A stretch of DNA of 64,000 bases from Chionoecetes opilio. Its lineage: Eukaryota; Arthropoda; Malacostraca; Decapoda; Majidae. Shown here piece after piece: positions 20,720 through 30,366 of the stretch. The position numbers and the translations under genes are program-made. The DNA lies in NCBI GenBank assembly GCA_016584305.1, contig JACEEZ010001805.1, forward strand, positions 147,501 through 211,500, in the 5' to 3' direction. The notes under the pieces were generated by a model. It did not search any database. It worked only from the letters and a program-made list of their open reading frames with translations, and was not told the origin of the DNA. Positions within the stretch are counted from its first letter, which is position 1; every line of letters starts with the position of its first letter.

Positions 20720-22011
20720 TTAAGCCCCACGACGCACTCTGCGGGGGGAGTAGTGCGCGGAGGCTCAACGGGGAGTTGAAGCTCCTGTTTAGCGGCCCCC
20801 CAACCCGCTACGGTTCTATCCAATCGGCCGCTGACATGGCAATGACAACTAACCCCAGCACCCCTACCTGAAGGTGCTGAGTTGGGCATATCTCCTTGTG
20901 AAAGGTAAACGGGGCAGTGCCCGTGGCTTCAGAGATACGGGGGGCTTGTCTCCCCAGGCTGGTAAACGCCCCGGCATTGCCAGGGGGGCGACCCTCCCTG
21001 TCCCTCCCGAGGTCCCTAGCTTGCATAGTTACCCAGGGGGCATCCATTAATCGCCCCCCCCCTGTCATGCACTGTCAATCATATGAATACATCACCATCT
21101 GCTGCGTAGCCTCCTGGTGGGCCTGTACGTGGCACGCAAGGGGTCCTCTCAAACCCTGCTGCGTGTGTCTCGCCATTCCCCTGGGTTCCAGGGGGAACCC
21201 AGGGGAAGCCTCCTGGTGGAGGTGTCTAGTAGGGCGTCGTAGCAGCGTAGAGTTTCACCACCTCACCCTAGCCCGCCGCTAGTGTCTCGCCCCAATGCCC
21301 AGTGGTCCCCCGAGGGCCCTGAAGGGAAGCCAGAGGGGCAGGTAGTGTTGTAGGACGTCGCGGCTTCGTATAGTTGCACTTACCTACCCCCTGGGGCAAA
21401 GCGGAGCACTCCTTCGTCTCCCCACGGCAGCCCCGGGAATCCCTGTGGCCCCAGGAGAAAAGCCACAGGGGCAGGCTGTGTTGCAGGGACGTCATGGCCT
21501 CATAGAGTTGCACTTCCCGCCCCGTGGGACAAAGCAGGGCACTCCTTCGTCGCCCCACGGCGGCCCCGGGAATCCCTGTGGCCCCAGGAGAAAAGCCACA
21601 GGGGCGGATTGTGTTGCAGGGACGTCGAGGCATCATATAGTTGCACTTACCCACCCCGGGGGCTATGCGGGGCATTCCTTAGTCACCCCGCTGTGGCCCC
21701 GTGGTCCCTGGGGCCCAGGAGAAAAGCCACAGGGGCGGGTTGTGTTGCTGGGACGTCGAGGCATCATATAGTTGCACTCACCCGCCCCAAGGGGCAACGA
21801 CAGAGCGCTCCCTGTTTGCCCCAATGCAGCCCCGTCATCTCAGGGGCCCAGGGGAAGCACAGGGGCAAAGCCACAGGTGCAGGCGCTCCAGCAGGGCGTC
21901 GCAGCAGCGCAGAGTTGAGTAGCACCTGCACCGTGGGACAAACGGAGCAGCGGACGATGAGGCGTCAAGGGCGTGGCGTGTGTTGGCGTGGTAGTGTGGG
22001 ACTCAGCCAGG
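20720..22011 (+). repeat. GC-rich block with ~130-bp minisatellite
   Basis: From about 21230 to 21930 a unit with GGGACGTCGAGGCATCATAT, AGTTGCACTTACC, GTGGCCCCAGGAGAAAAGCC and ACAGGGGC repeats with a period of about 130 bp (anchors at 21353, 21485, 21619 and 21750, plus degraded ends). The 5' part (20720-21230) is GC-rich with GGGGAAGCC/CCTGGTGG motifs and no recognised gene. Long frames exist on both strands because the repeat is open, not because it is coding. Confidence 0.75.
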
Positions 22012-22013
22012 TA

Positions 22014-22080
22014 CAGTCAAACCTCGATATAACGGACCTCGATGTAACGGACTTCGGATATAACGGACTCCATTTGCGGG

Positions 22081-22154
<74 letters not shown>

Positions 22155-22756
22155 TGAGACCGCTTATCGCCGCTTGAATTGTCAACTCAACATAATTGTA
22201 TTATTTTCTCATTTTACTTTGGAATGCTTGGGTTTTAAGGAGTTTTGATGTATCACATATTAAGATATAATATTATAAGGAAGGAGCCTGTGTTGCTAGT
22301 GATTTAGTGGTAGAAGGTGTGTATTGTTTAAAATAGTGACTATTAGTGTTATGGCGTGGCCGCTGCTACGTCTCCCTGTCACCTCAACACCCTAAATCAC
22401 CCTTATCTAAGGTGACACGCAGTGCTACACTGACATAAATAGTGACACGTGTATAGAACTGCACTTCACAACCATATAATATATATAATAATGAGCATTA
22501 GTCATGATAATAAGCAATACCTTTAGAAGCCACGGCTGAATCTGGCTCATAGTAATTTGTTTACCTTTCACTAGAGCTTGAGCTTGACTAGCTACACAGT
22601 CTGGTTGTGTTTGGGATTATTTCTCATTTATTTCAGTTTTTCAGTTTTTTTCATATATTTTTCCACCCTTGGGAAAATACCCTCGCTATAACGGACAATC
22701 GGCTTTAACGGACCACACCACACACCCCTTAAGTCCGTTATATCGAGGTTTGACTG
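22014..22756. mobile_element. Pogo-like MITE with long T run
   Basis: Inverted ends CAGTCAAACCTCGATATAAC are flanked by TA (22012-22013 and 22757-22758). ATAACGGAC motifs repeat at both ends. The T run at 22086-22152 is about 66 bp long. No transposase frame is present. Confidence 0.75.
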
Positions 22757-23035
22757 TACTTGAGCGCGGGTACCTGGAAGGAATACCACGTATCTCGCTC
22801 GCTGCACTTAGACAAATACTCTTCTCGTAGTCACTTATCACTGATCGCCGTGAAGCACGTCTCCCCACACACATAGCCAGAAGGAATCTCTCCCTGTCCT
22901 CTCTGTTCAGGGAGAGGCCAGGCGTGTGTTGGTGGTTACAGGTCTAAGGGTATCTCAGTGCTGACAGTTATGAAGTGGGGTGCGAGGTGACGGCGAGGAG
23001 TGAGGAGTGTTGGCTAAGCAATATTCTTATCCCTT

Positions 23036-23200
23036 CTACTCGCCTTCTCTCTCTCACTTTCTCTCACTCTCCCTTCACCTTCTCACTCTCTCTCCTTCTC
23101 ACTTCTCTCACTCTCTCTCTCCTTCTCACTCTCTCTCTCCTTCTCACTTCGCTCACTCTCTCTCTCCTTCTCACTTTCTCTTCCCACTCCTTCTCATCGT
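23036..23200 (+). repeat. CT-rich low-complexity tract
   Basis: TCTCACTCTCTCTCCTTCTC-type units repeat for about 160 bp. The open frames across it are repeat artefacts. Confidence 0.8.
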
Positions 23201-23399
23201 GGGCGCTGAATACCTATGTCAGCATTATCTCCCCTCCGTGGTAGATAAAGAAGTGTGGTGTAAGCACAACATTATTGCCTCTCTCTCTATCTACTAACGT
23301 TAGCAGTATTCTCTCTCTCTCTCATTCGCCTCCTCCATTCCCCCATTTATCCTTCTCTTCCCTCCTATTCCTCATTCTCCACGTTCCCAGCCCTCACAG

Positions 23400-23480
23400 T
23401 TTGTTACATAGTTATTCCCGAAAAACGATGTAACACGGCCTCTGAAACGCATAGTAGGTACAACTAGGTAAATACCAGGC
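23400..23480 (-). mobile_element. Repeat fragment matching 19409-19461
   Basis: GTTACATAGTTATTCCCGAA through AACGCATAGTA is the reverse complement of 19409-19461 with one or two changes. ACAACTAGGTAAATACC, the unit that ends the CR1-like LINEs here, follows it. Confidence 0.55.
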
Positions 23481-23762
23481 TACACATTATCATCATCATT
23501 ATCAAAAACCCGTCTCCGTATGTTTACATGGGTAGACAGGGTAGAGGCTCAGGGAAAGAGAACAAACAGTAGGAGAAGGAAAGATCACCCAGTGAAATGG
23601 GTCACACAGCCTTTCACTCTCCTATTCAAGCCCTCAGAGATCATCGACTTTCCCCCAAACGCACATTTTCCACAACATAAGTCGCTTCACCTGAGTGTGA
23701 AGCTACACACCAATAAATACAAAACACTCAACCTTCAACTTTTAGTCTTCCACTACTTGCAA

Positions 23763-24240
23763 CTAGTCGGCTTTTTCTTTTTGTCTGTGTTTTCGTTGAG
23801 ACACACACTTGCACTGGTTTTTTTCACTGGCATGCACTTCACTGTTCTTTTCTTTACTATAATTAGATGTGAAGGCATTGAACAGGGCACCCGCTATTGA
23901 GAAGTACACCTTCTCGAGAAAACTGTGGTTGTTGGCACAGCGCAATGTGGCCAGCGTGTCGTCTTCCTCCCCAAGGGTGACAATGACATTCTGGAAGGCC
24001 GCCTTGGGCTTGGTGCAGCCGAACATAGCATACCTCGTTGCCTTCTCCTTTCAAAGCCACCTGCATATGTGGCACACGTCCTTGGTGAGAGAGACAGCGA
24101 ACTGGGAGAGACACACCAGCCTCCTGCGGTTCAACAAATCTGTGAATGATTTCACGGACAACCACATCCTGCCCGCGTAACTCCACATCCTCATCGTCGC
24201 CCACTTGTACGTTCACCTCGGCATGTTCATGAGGAGGTCG
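23763..24240 (-). other. Possible coding remnant, unrecognised
   Basis: Both strands are open here. The minus frame has MFGCTKPKAAFQNVIVTLGE, DTLATLRCANNHSFLEKV and FSIAGALFNAFTSN. The plus frame has a Trp/Leu-rich reading with MWHTSLVRETANWERHTSLL. GC content is higher than in the flanks, which suggests former coding sequence, but I cannot choose a strand or family. Confidence 0.2.
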
Positions 24241-25135
24241 TAGCAGGACCCACACTTGTGAATGTTTAAGACCGAACGTGCCAGGTTACCTGGTTTTACA
24301 CCTGGTTACCTGGTTTACACCCCTGGTTTTTATAGTGAAAAGGTGTTTTGAATAGAAAGCCTATGGTTGCTAAATCTCCAATAGAATAATTTTAGAGAGA
24401 GAGAGAAGTAATAAACATGTGACAAAACATATAAAAGAAAATCTAGACTGACAACAATCCCTCATATTCTCCTTCTGCCGCGGCACCGTCAGTAGCCTGC
24501 CATGGAGAGGGGAGGGGGTGACGCCTTCCCTCCCCCTTTCTCGCCTGGCCCCGGGTACCACCTTTCACTCAGTCGCTGCCCCTTCAGTGGAGGTGGGGCC
24601 AGGGCCAGATACTATCTGACCCTTAGTGGGGCATCGTCTGATCCACGATATTGTCTCCTTCCACTTTACACTGCATCCTCATACAACACGTTTTTTTTGG
24701 CGACACAGCACGCTGTGTTGTACGAAATTGTGTTGTACGAATCCTAGAAAACAATGTTATAATGTACTTATGGTGGACACCAAAATTTTGTCCTTTTTCC
24801 CCGATATTAACACATTGAAATACATACATTGCCTTTACAATAATCAATATATAGTAAACATACACTCATCTTAGTCCCTTACCTTAATTCTAATGGTGGG
24901 AGAAAGTTTGGAAAGAAATTTCTAAGAAAAAAATATATAAATAAAGATTTTCTACCGGTAGTAAAATCTACCCATTTTCTCGGTAGGCGGTGGTCTTTCT
25001 ACTGCTCTGTTCCAATGTTCTTTGGCATATCGTACAAGTTTTAGCTTGTATGCGATAGTACGTATTAGTAAATAGTTTTGATGAATTCGCCATGGGTGAT
25101 AATTTCCAGGACTGAAAAGAGCTTGTGATACGTGT

Positions 25136-25498
25136 GTGATAAGATGCAATGTATATAAAACAATTAACCCTGAATTTAAAGTACATGACATTTATGAAAA
25201 GAAACATGTAATTAACAATCTACATAGGATGTCGTTTACACGTTTTCGAGTCTGTGGTCATAGTTTAGTAGTGGAAACGGGACGCTGGAACAGGCGCGGA
25301 CGTGGTCGCCTTCCTCTCGAGGAGCGCCTGTGTGTATGTGGTGACATACAAACAGAACAACATGTGGTAGAGGTGTGCCCCATAACACAACACATTAGAA
25401 ACCTTTACAGATTTAATACTGTTCATGACGTATTCTCTAATTTCAGTGATGTAGTAACATGCAAAATTATTCATGAAGTTTTAAATAGTTATACTTAA
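25136..25498 (+). pseudogene. LINE C-terminal CxC-H-C segment
   Basis: The frame includes NNLHRMSFTRFRVCGHSLVV and LPLEERLCVCGDIQTEQHVV, then EVCPITQHIRNLY. The CxC...H...C array is the zinc-binding end found after the RT/RNase H region in several I/Jockey-group LINEs. After the stop, an AT-rich 3' UTR ends in AATAAATATCTATCTATCT, a short tandem tail. The 5' part is missing, and the preceding codons from 24960 may be earlier parts in another frame. Confidence 0.5.
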
Positions 25499-25747
25499 GA
25501 AATGCATATTCTTTTCCGTTAATAGTTTATTTCATTTTTTGTCTTTCATAGGGACGTAGATCAAGCTGGCTGCTTGTTGAATTTTATGTGTTTAGTAGTT
25601 TATCGTAGTAGTAGTAGTTTTAGTAATTATTTTTTGTTGGACTAGTTTGTTACTCAAAATTTGTGGGAATGTTTCATTTTTTGGACATTAAGTGTTTTGT
25701 CTATTCATTAATGATATTATGTGTAATTTATGTATAAAGCTGTGGTC

Positions 25748-25777
25748 AATAAATATCTATCTATCTATCTATCTGTG
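25748..25777 (+). repeat. (ATCT)n LINE tail
   Basis: About five ATCT units follow AATAAAT directly, consistent with a LINE 3' tail. Confidence 0.7.
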
Positions 25778-26114
25778 ACAGCCTGGTGGTAAATGATACA
25801 TCAACAGTTTAACTCTAGCAGACGATAGATAGCGCTGTTGGCAGCAGTCTCAGAGGCTGAACGTAAACATCAGAGCGTGAGAACAGATTGATTTGAATGT
25901 CTTATGGCATTTGAAATACTTGAAACAGGTAAGTACTGAGTACTGGGGAAGTACTCAAGTTGCGTGCTGTGCAATGCGGGTAATGGCGGAGTTGCCTTGC
26001 TTTCGGATCGCCAGATCGTGTTGTATGAATACGAATAGTGTTGTGCGGATGAAGTGGGTTGCTCAGACCCCCACCGTGTTGTACGAACCCGTGTTGTACG
26101 AGGATGCAGTGTAC

Positions 26115-26256
26115 AGGGAGGTCCCGTTATACGAGCATTCGGTATACGAGAATCCGATGAAACGAGATGTGTAAATTAGGGTCTATTTTCAATAAACGAG
26201 ATCGAAAATCCAAACTGGCTTGAAATCCGAAGGTCCGGGAAATCGAGGTTTGTGTG
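26115..26256 (+). mobile_element. Chimeric MITE: left end of family A, right end of another
   Basis: 26115-26212 matches the first ~100 bp of family A (CAGGGAGGTCCCGTTATACG). The next ~42 bp, GTCCGGGAAATCGAGGTTTG plus TGTG, match the right end of the element at 16500-17025. The join is abrupt, and Gypsy-1 LTR sequence follows immediately. Confidence 0.55.
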
Positions 26257-27651
26257 TAATACCCTCCCCGTTGATTATATTTATGAATGAAATTTTCCTT
26301 CGTCAAATTAAGAGAATTGTGTTATAGTTACTCATTTCGTAGGTATATCTGCTTCCCCAGCTAATAAGAAACATTCGACACTTCGTGTCCTCGTGGATAA
26401 AGACTCTGGTGAGTATTTGAACACTCGTTAATTCCCGCGGTTTAGCTGTCCTCAGTCCTCCATGAAGGGTCATGCAGCGGCATTAGTTTCTTCCCGTCTC
26501 CCAGGTAAGGTGTTATCGTTTTCGTCTGTAATACCTTTTTTTTTTTTGTGATATGATATCTTAACCAGTGTTAGTCTCCCCCCCCCCCCCCCCCCGTTTA
26601 ACAGTTTACTTTCTTCACCGTCTCCCAGATAAGGTACGCGGATAGATTTATCAAGCGGAATACGTGTTTTCCACATGGTCGCGACTCGCAAACAGTTTTC
26701 ATTACTCTCACATTTTCCCTTCCCTATGTTCTCCATGTACAGGTTGAAGTTCCCAAACTCGGCAACCTCGGGACCAGCGCCGCGCCGAGTAATGGAATTT
26801 TCCGACTTTTAGAACGTAGATATATTAAGGGGGAAAAAAGCATGAAAATCACATATGAAAAAAATCAGTAGGTGTTCCTGGACGTTTGGGAGCCATAATA
26901 CCAATAACAGACCTGTAGAAGTACACAAAATAACAGTGTACAGAACTCTACAGTCACAACACCACTGAACAATAACAACAAATAAATCGGCGGGAGAAAC
27001 CAAGCGGCCTAGTGTGGTGGCACCTAGCGGCCGACCCGGCAACTACGCGCCGGGTTCTGGGTGTTCTGACGTGTTTTGGAAAATCCGGAACCATAGCCGA
27101 GTTTTGGGTGTTGCCGAGTTTGGGAACTTCAACCTGTATATCTTAGGTGTTTATCTTGTATGTAAGTAGATGGTAGGTCTAGGAATATAGTCCAGTGAGG
27201 CAGGTTATGCTCTTTAGAAGCTTTCCTTCACTAAATTAAACCATACATGTACTTAAGTTTTCAACCAGGAATAATTTCTTGTTAAATAAACCAAATGAGT
27301 TAAAGTAGGCATTCTTTTTTTTTCTTGCAAATCCCCAGGTGACTATTCTCTGTTATGGAAATACTTCCCCACGTCCCGAGAGAGGTTCAGACTTACTCGG
27401 TATACTAATAGTATCCCCACGACTACCGTAATCCTTATATATTAAATCGTGTTCAAGGGGTAGACCATAGGAATACCCGCTTGGACTGGTGGCAGCAATT
27501 CCCTACTAAATTAAGTTCATTCCAATTCAGTTGTAACGAGAAGAATTTATCCGTCAGTGGAGATTAACAATTAATAATTCAAATTCATATAACCAGTTCA
27601 AATCAGAGAGAAATAAGCAAAGTAAATTAGGGGAAAAACTCGGGCATCACA
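26257..27651 (+). repeat. Gypsy-1 5' LTR (start truncated)
   Basis: From ATACCCTCCCCGTT onward it matches 36418-37414 at high identity. The first ~540 bp present in the 3' LTR are missing, replaced by MITE fragments. It ends CATCACA at 27645-27651. The MITE at 26740-27136 is absent from the 3' LTR. Confidence 0.8.
26740..27136 (-). mobile_element. Family B MITE copy c, inside the 5' LTR
   Basis: Ends CAGGTTGAAGTTCCCAAAC and TA duplications. The 3' LTR at 36890-36910 has the uninterrupted CTCCATG-TA-TATCTTAGG site, so this copy inserted after Gypsy-1 had integrated. Confidence 0.85.
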
Positions 27652-27652
27652 C

Positions 27653-27673
27653 TGGTGACTTAAGCGGTGGAAC
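27653..27673 (+). promoter_or_regulatory. Candidate primer-binding site of Gypsy-1
   Basis: TGGTGACTTAAGCGGTGG lies one base after the LTR end, where the tRNA primer of reverse transcription would anneal. I have not matched it to a specific tRNA. Confidence 0.4.
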
Positions 27674-27749
27674 ATTATTTCCTACAAATAACAGCACCAG
27701 AATCTCACCTTGGGAAAGTAGCTAAATAGAGTTAAAAAAATCAGGAAAT

Positions 27750-28296
27750 ATGTACAAAGTCTCATTGGTAGGACACAGTCAACTTCCCCAATCATTCGAT
27801 GTCCCAGGAACTGAAATTAGGATTTTCAGAGCTTCGGGAGGAAGGGCAAATTCCTTTTTCTCAGATGAGACTAAATAGTGTCCTGGAATGGCCACATGAC
27901 CTGTGCATTTTGTGGTTAGGTAGCAACGATATTGCCGATGGCATAGATCCCGGTTCTCTTACTGACACTATCAAGGAAATTACGCGCACAATAGAGAGGA
28001 ATTGTGAGGCGGTAGTGTGCATCTGCTTAATAGAACCACGCATTTATTCAGAAAGAGGACCCATTAGTACGGATGATTATAAAAAGGTACAAAATTCAAT
28101 AAATAAGAAAATAAAGAACTCAAGGAACAACCAAATTATTCACTTTAATACCTCACTATACGTAAACACCTTGGCATCCGACGGTGTTCATTGGATAAAT
28201 GAGGGAAGAAATAAAGTAAATAACAAGCTCATAACAGTAATCAGGGGTCATCTGGAGATGAATGAACCAGAAATCGCGGAGAACCACCCTTATTAG
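27750..28296 (+). pseudogene. SGNH/GDSL-hydrolase-like domain upstream of gag
   Basis: ATG 27750 opens MYKVSLVGHSQLPQSF, an SGNH block I with the catalytic-type Ser in GHS (27771-27779). Block II is the Gly-containing RASGGRAN (about 27828-27850). A frame break near 27870 then leads to LCILWLGSNDIADGI (block III, Asn in GSND, 27919-27930), and the frame ends with block V LASDGVHWINEG (Asp and His, about 28170-28205). All four blocks are present in the usual order over about 180 residues, the length of a single SGNH domain. Function in the element is unknown: acyl-ester hydrolysis or a structural role are both possible. Gag follows within 20 bp. Gypsy-3 has the same blocks. Confidence 0.65.
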
Positions 28297-28311
28297 TCAC
28301 GGGAAACCCGA

Positions 28312-30366
28312 GTGTCCTTGTGTTGGCCGACGGAACATGAGAATCAAGTCTCTACCCGCGTCTATAAGAAGTTTTTCTCCAACGTAATCATGAGTTGGGA
28401 ACAAGGCATGTTTTCCGGTGTAAAAACGGAGGAGGAGGAGGAAGAAGATGGAAACAGAGTGACACAGTTAGAAAATTTAGTGGAGGAATTAAGGGCACAG
28501 TTGAATCAAACCAACCCTTTCCATACCTATCAATTATCCATGGATAACAAAAAAACCGAGATATTCCAATATTAGAGTTATATCAATTACAAGGCCTTGA
28601 CGCAACGGCCCGCCTCCAAATGTTCTTTGAATTAATAGAACAATGTAGCTCGGACGACACGACGCGCATCCAAATTACAAAAGGGAGAGTGAGCTCAGAA
28701 CTCTCAATCTTAATTCACAATTATCAAACGAACCATAAAGTAGAAACATGGGCGGCACTTAGAAATTTTTTCGAGACCGAATTCGCCATCGAAGTGAGTG
28801 TTGATAGAGCCTGGCAGGAATTGGAGGCAATGCATTATGACTGGGGGGAATCTCCTCAAGCTTTCACCCATCGTTTCATCTGTCAACATGCGGTAATTAG
28901 AGAGAACTGAAACTCGAGAAATGCCAGTGGTCGCTGGCAGTTTTAACTCAAAGGTTGGTCTACTGTGTTTTGGCTCCGCGACTAATATTTTTCATAAATC
29001 AATTTCGCGATAAACATTGATGCACCGCATCTGAATACCAAAAAATATAGTTCTTCTGTTGTTCTACTAATTATATGGATGACATTCATTACGATGGAAC
29101 GTTCTATAATAGCAATTTAATGCAAATTACTCGCCTCGAGTAGCAAAGCTTAATATATTTTTAACATGTATATTGTGGCATGTAAAATTTGGGTGATGTT
29201 CACACTGTTTTCTAAGACAGTACTGCTGCGTCTGGCAAACGCTTGTCAAAATACAATAAGCAATGCCTTGGAAAAACGAAGAATAAAGAATGCCGAAATC
29301 GGCTTGTTGCTGCGACAATGTAGGTTATAATTGTGGAGGCGACACGCCGCGGCGGGGAGTGGTGGGTGGGGAGATTGTGGCGGGGAGATTGAATCAAAAC
29401 ATTGCCACTTCACGCGTCGACTCATTGCACTTCCAGGCTTTCTATCTGATTGATACACAATAATAACAGGAAAATATGACTGCCTAGATATAGATAACTT
29501 CTAAACATACGTTATTGACTATATAATATCATAGAGTAACATTTACCTCGCCTCCTCAACTATAACCTACTTGGTTATTTGGTTAAATGCATGTTTTACA
29601 GACTCAGGCTTCTATACAATATACATATAGAAGAAAATCGTTCTTAAAATTATACTTTTGTGTTTTAAGTGCAGTGGAATAAGCCCATATTTTTCTTTCA
29701 AGTTGACCAACTTTTCACCAAATTGTGAGTTAAAACTGCCAGCGACCACTGGCATTTCGGAGTTGCAGTTCTCTCTAATTGCGACGAAATTTCCAAACGA
29801 GAAATTCCCAAACCGTGATAAGACCATAAAAAGGAAACTATGGTACGGTCTACCAGTCCCGTCACGAGAGAAATTAGAAGGATTCCTGGATGAAGGATAT
29901 CCCCTAAAAAAATTCTTAGACCGTCTCGAACACGAACGCCAACTGCTCGAAGACCCATCCCAAGGATTAACATGATCCCAACACCGAAGAGAGAAGGAAA
30001 GGGATTAGACGGGAAAGGAAGCGATAGGTACACACGCTCCCCAAACCCCGAGACCACCAAAGACGAAGTGGAGGAACTAAAACAACAAGTCCGAGAACTT
30101 AAGGCCCGTTTGGCCCAAGAGAAAACAGAAAAACCACACCCCAACACGGGTCCTTCACAAATTGAAACACCCACTCGCAAGTACTGCGCTTATTGTCAGA
30201 CACAAACACATAACCTTCCGGAATGTTGGAGAAAACCTCCATTAGGTCATTGTTTCGACTGTCGCAAACCCGGTTGCCGGAGGGGAAATCGAAATTGTCC
30301 TGGACGTGCCCAGGCAAGTAACACTCAAAATCCGAGTCAAACCCAAAACTCAAAACAATTATCATG
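28312..30366 (+). pseudogene. Gypsy-1 gag (capsid and zinc knuckle)
   Basis: Three open segments are interrupted by a frame change at an A run near 28550 and by a MITE (28899-29775). Segment 1 has an acidic run and a coiled stretch NRVTQLENLVEELRAQL. Segment 2 is capsid-like (IQITKGRVSSELSILIHN, VETWAALRNFFETEF, WQELEAMHYDWGESPQAFTH). Segment 3 continues FPNEKFPNRDK and LPVPSREKLEGFLDEGYPL, then a basic linker. It ends with a zinc knuckle CAYCQTQTHNLPEC (C-x2-C-x4-H-x4-C, 30183-30224) and a second Cys-rich unit. Removing the MITE plus one TAATT restores the reading frame across the join. Confidence 0.7.
28899..29775. mobile_element. 877-bp MITE in gag with TAATT duplication
   Basis: The ends AGAGAGAACTG and CAGTTCTCTCT continue inward as GAAATGCCAGTGGTCGCTGG and its complement, about 55 bp each. 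The target copy TAATT is at 28894-28898 and 29776-29780. There is no transposase frame. The 5-bp duplication and ends separate it from the TA-type families; superfamily unknown. Confidence 0.75.

Larger units (their letters stand above)
24675..26112. mobile_element. TA-element with ends CACTGCATCCTC
   Basis: The left end CACTGCATCCTCATACAACA and right end (complement) TGTTGTACGAGGATGCAGTG are flanked by TA. GTGTTGTACGAA motifs recur internally at both ends. The right TA is also the left TA of the next element (26113-26114). The interior holds a LINE C-terminal fragment (25136-25780). Confidence 0.65.

Noticed and set aside
21268..22157. Open frames of 100-180 residues in the GC-rich block
   Set aside because: All follow the ~130-bp tandem unit and a poly-T run. 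They are open on both strands and match no family.
24471..24486. CCTTCTGCCGCGGC, like the TIR of the element at 5509-13126
   Set aside because: Only 14 bases match, with no partner end at a sensible distance, so chance or a tiny remnant is likely.
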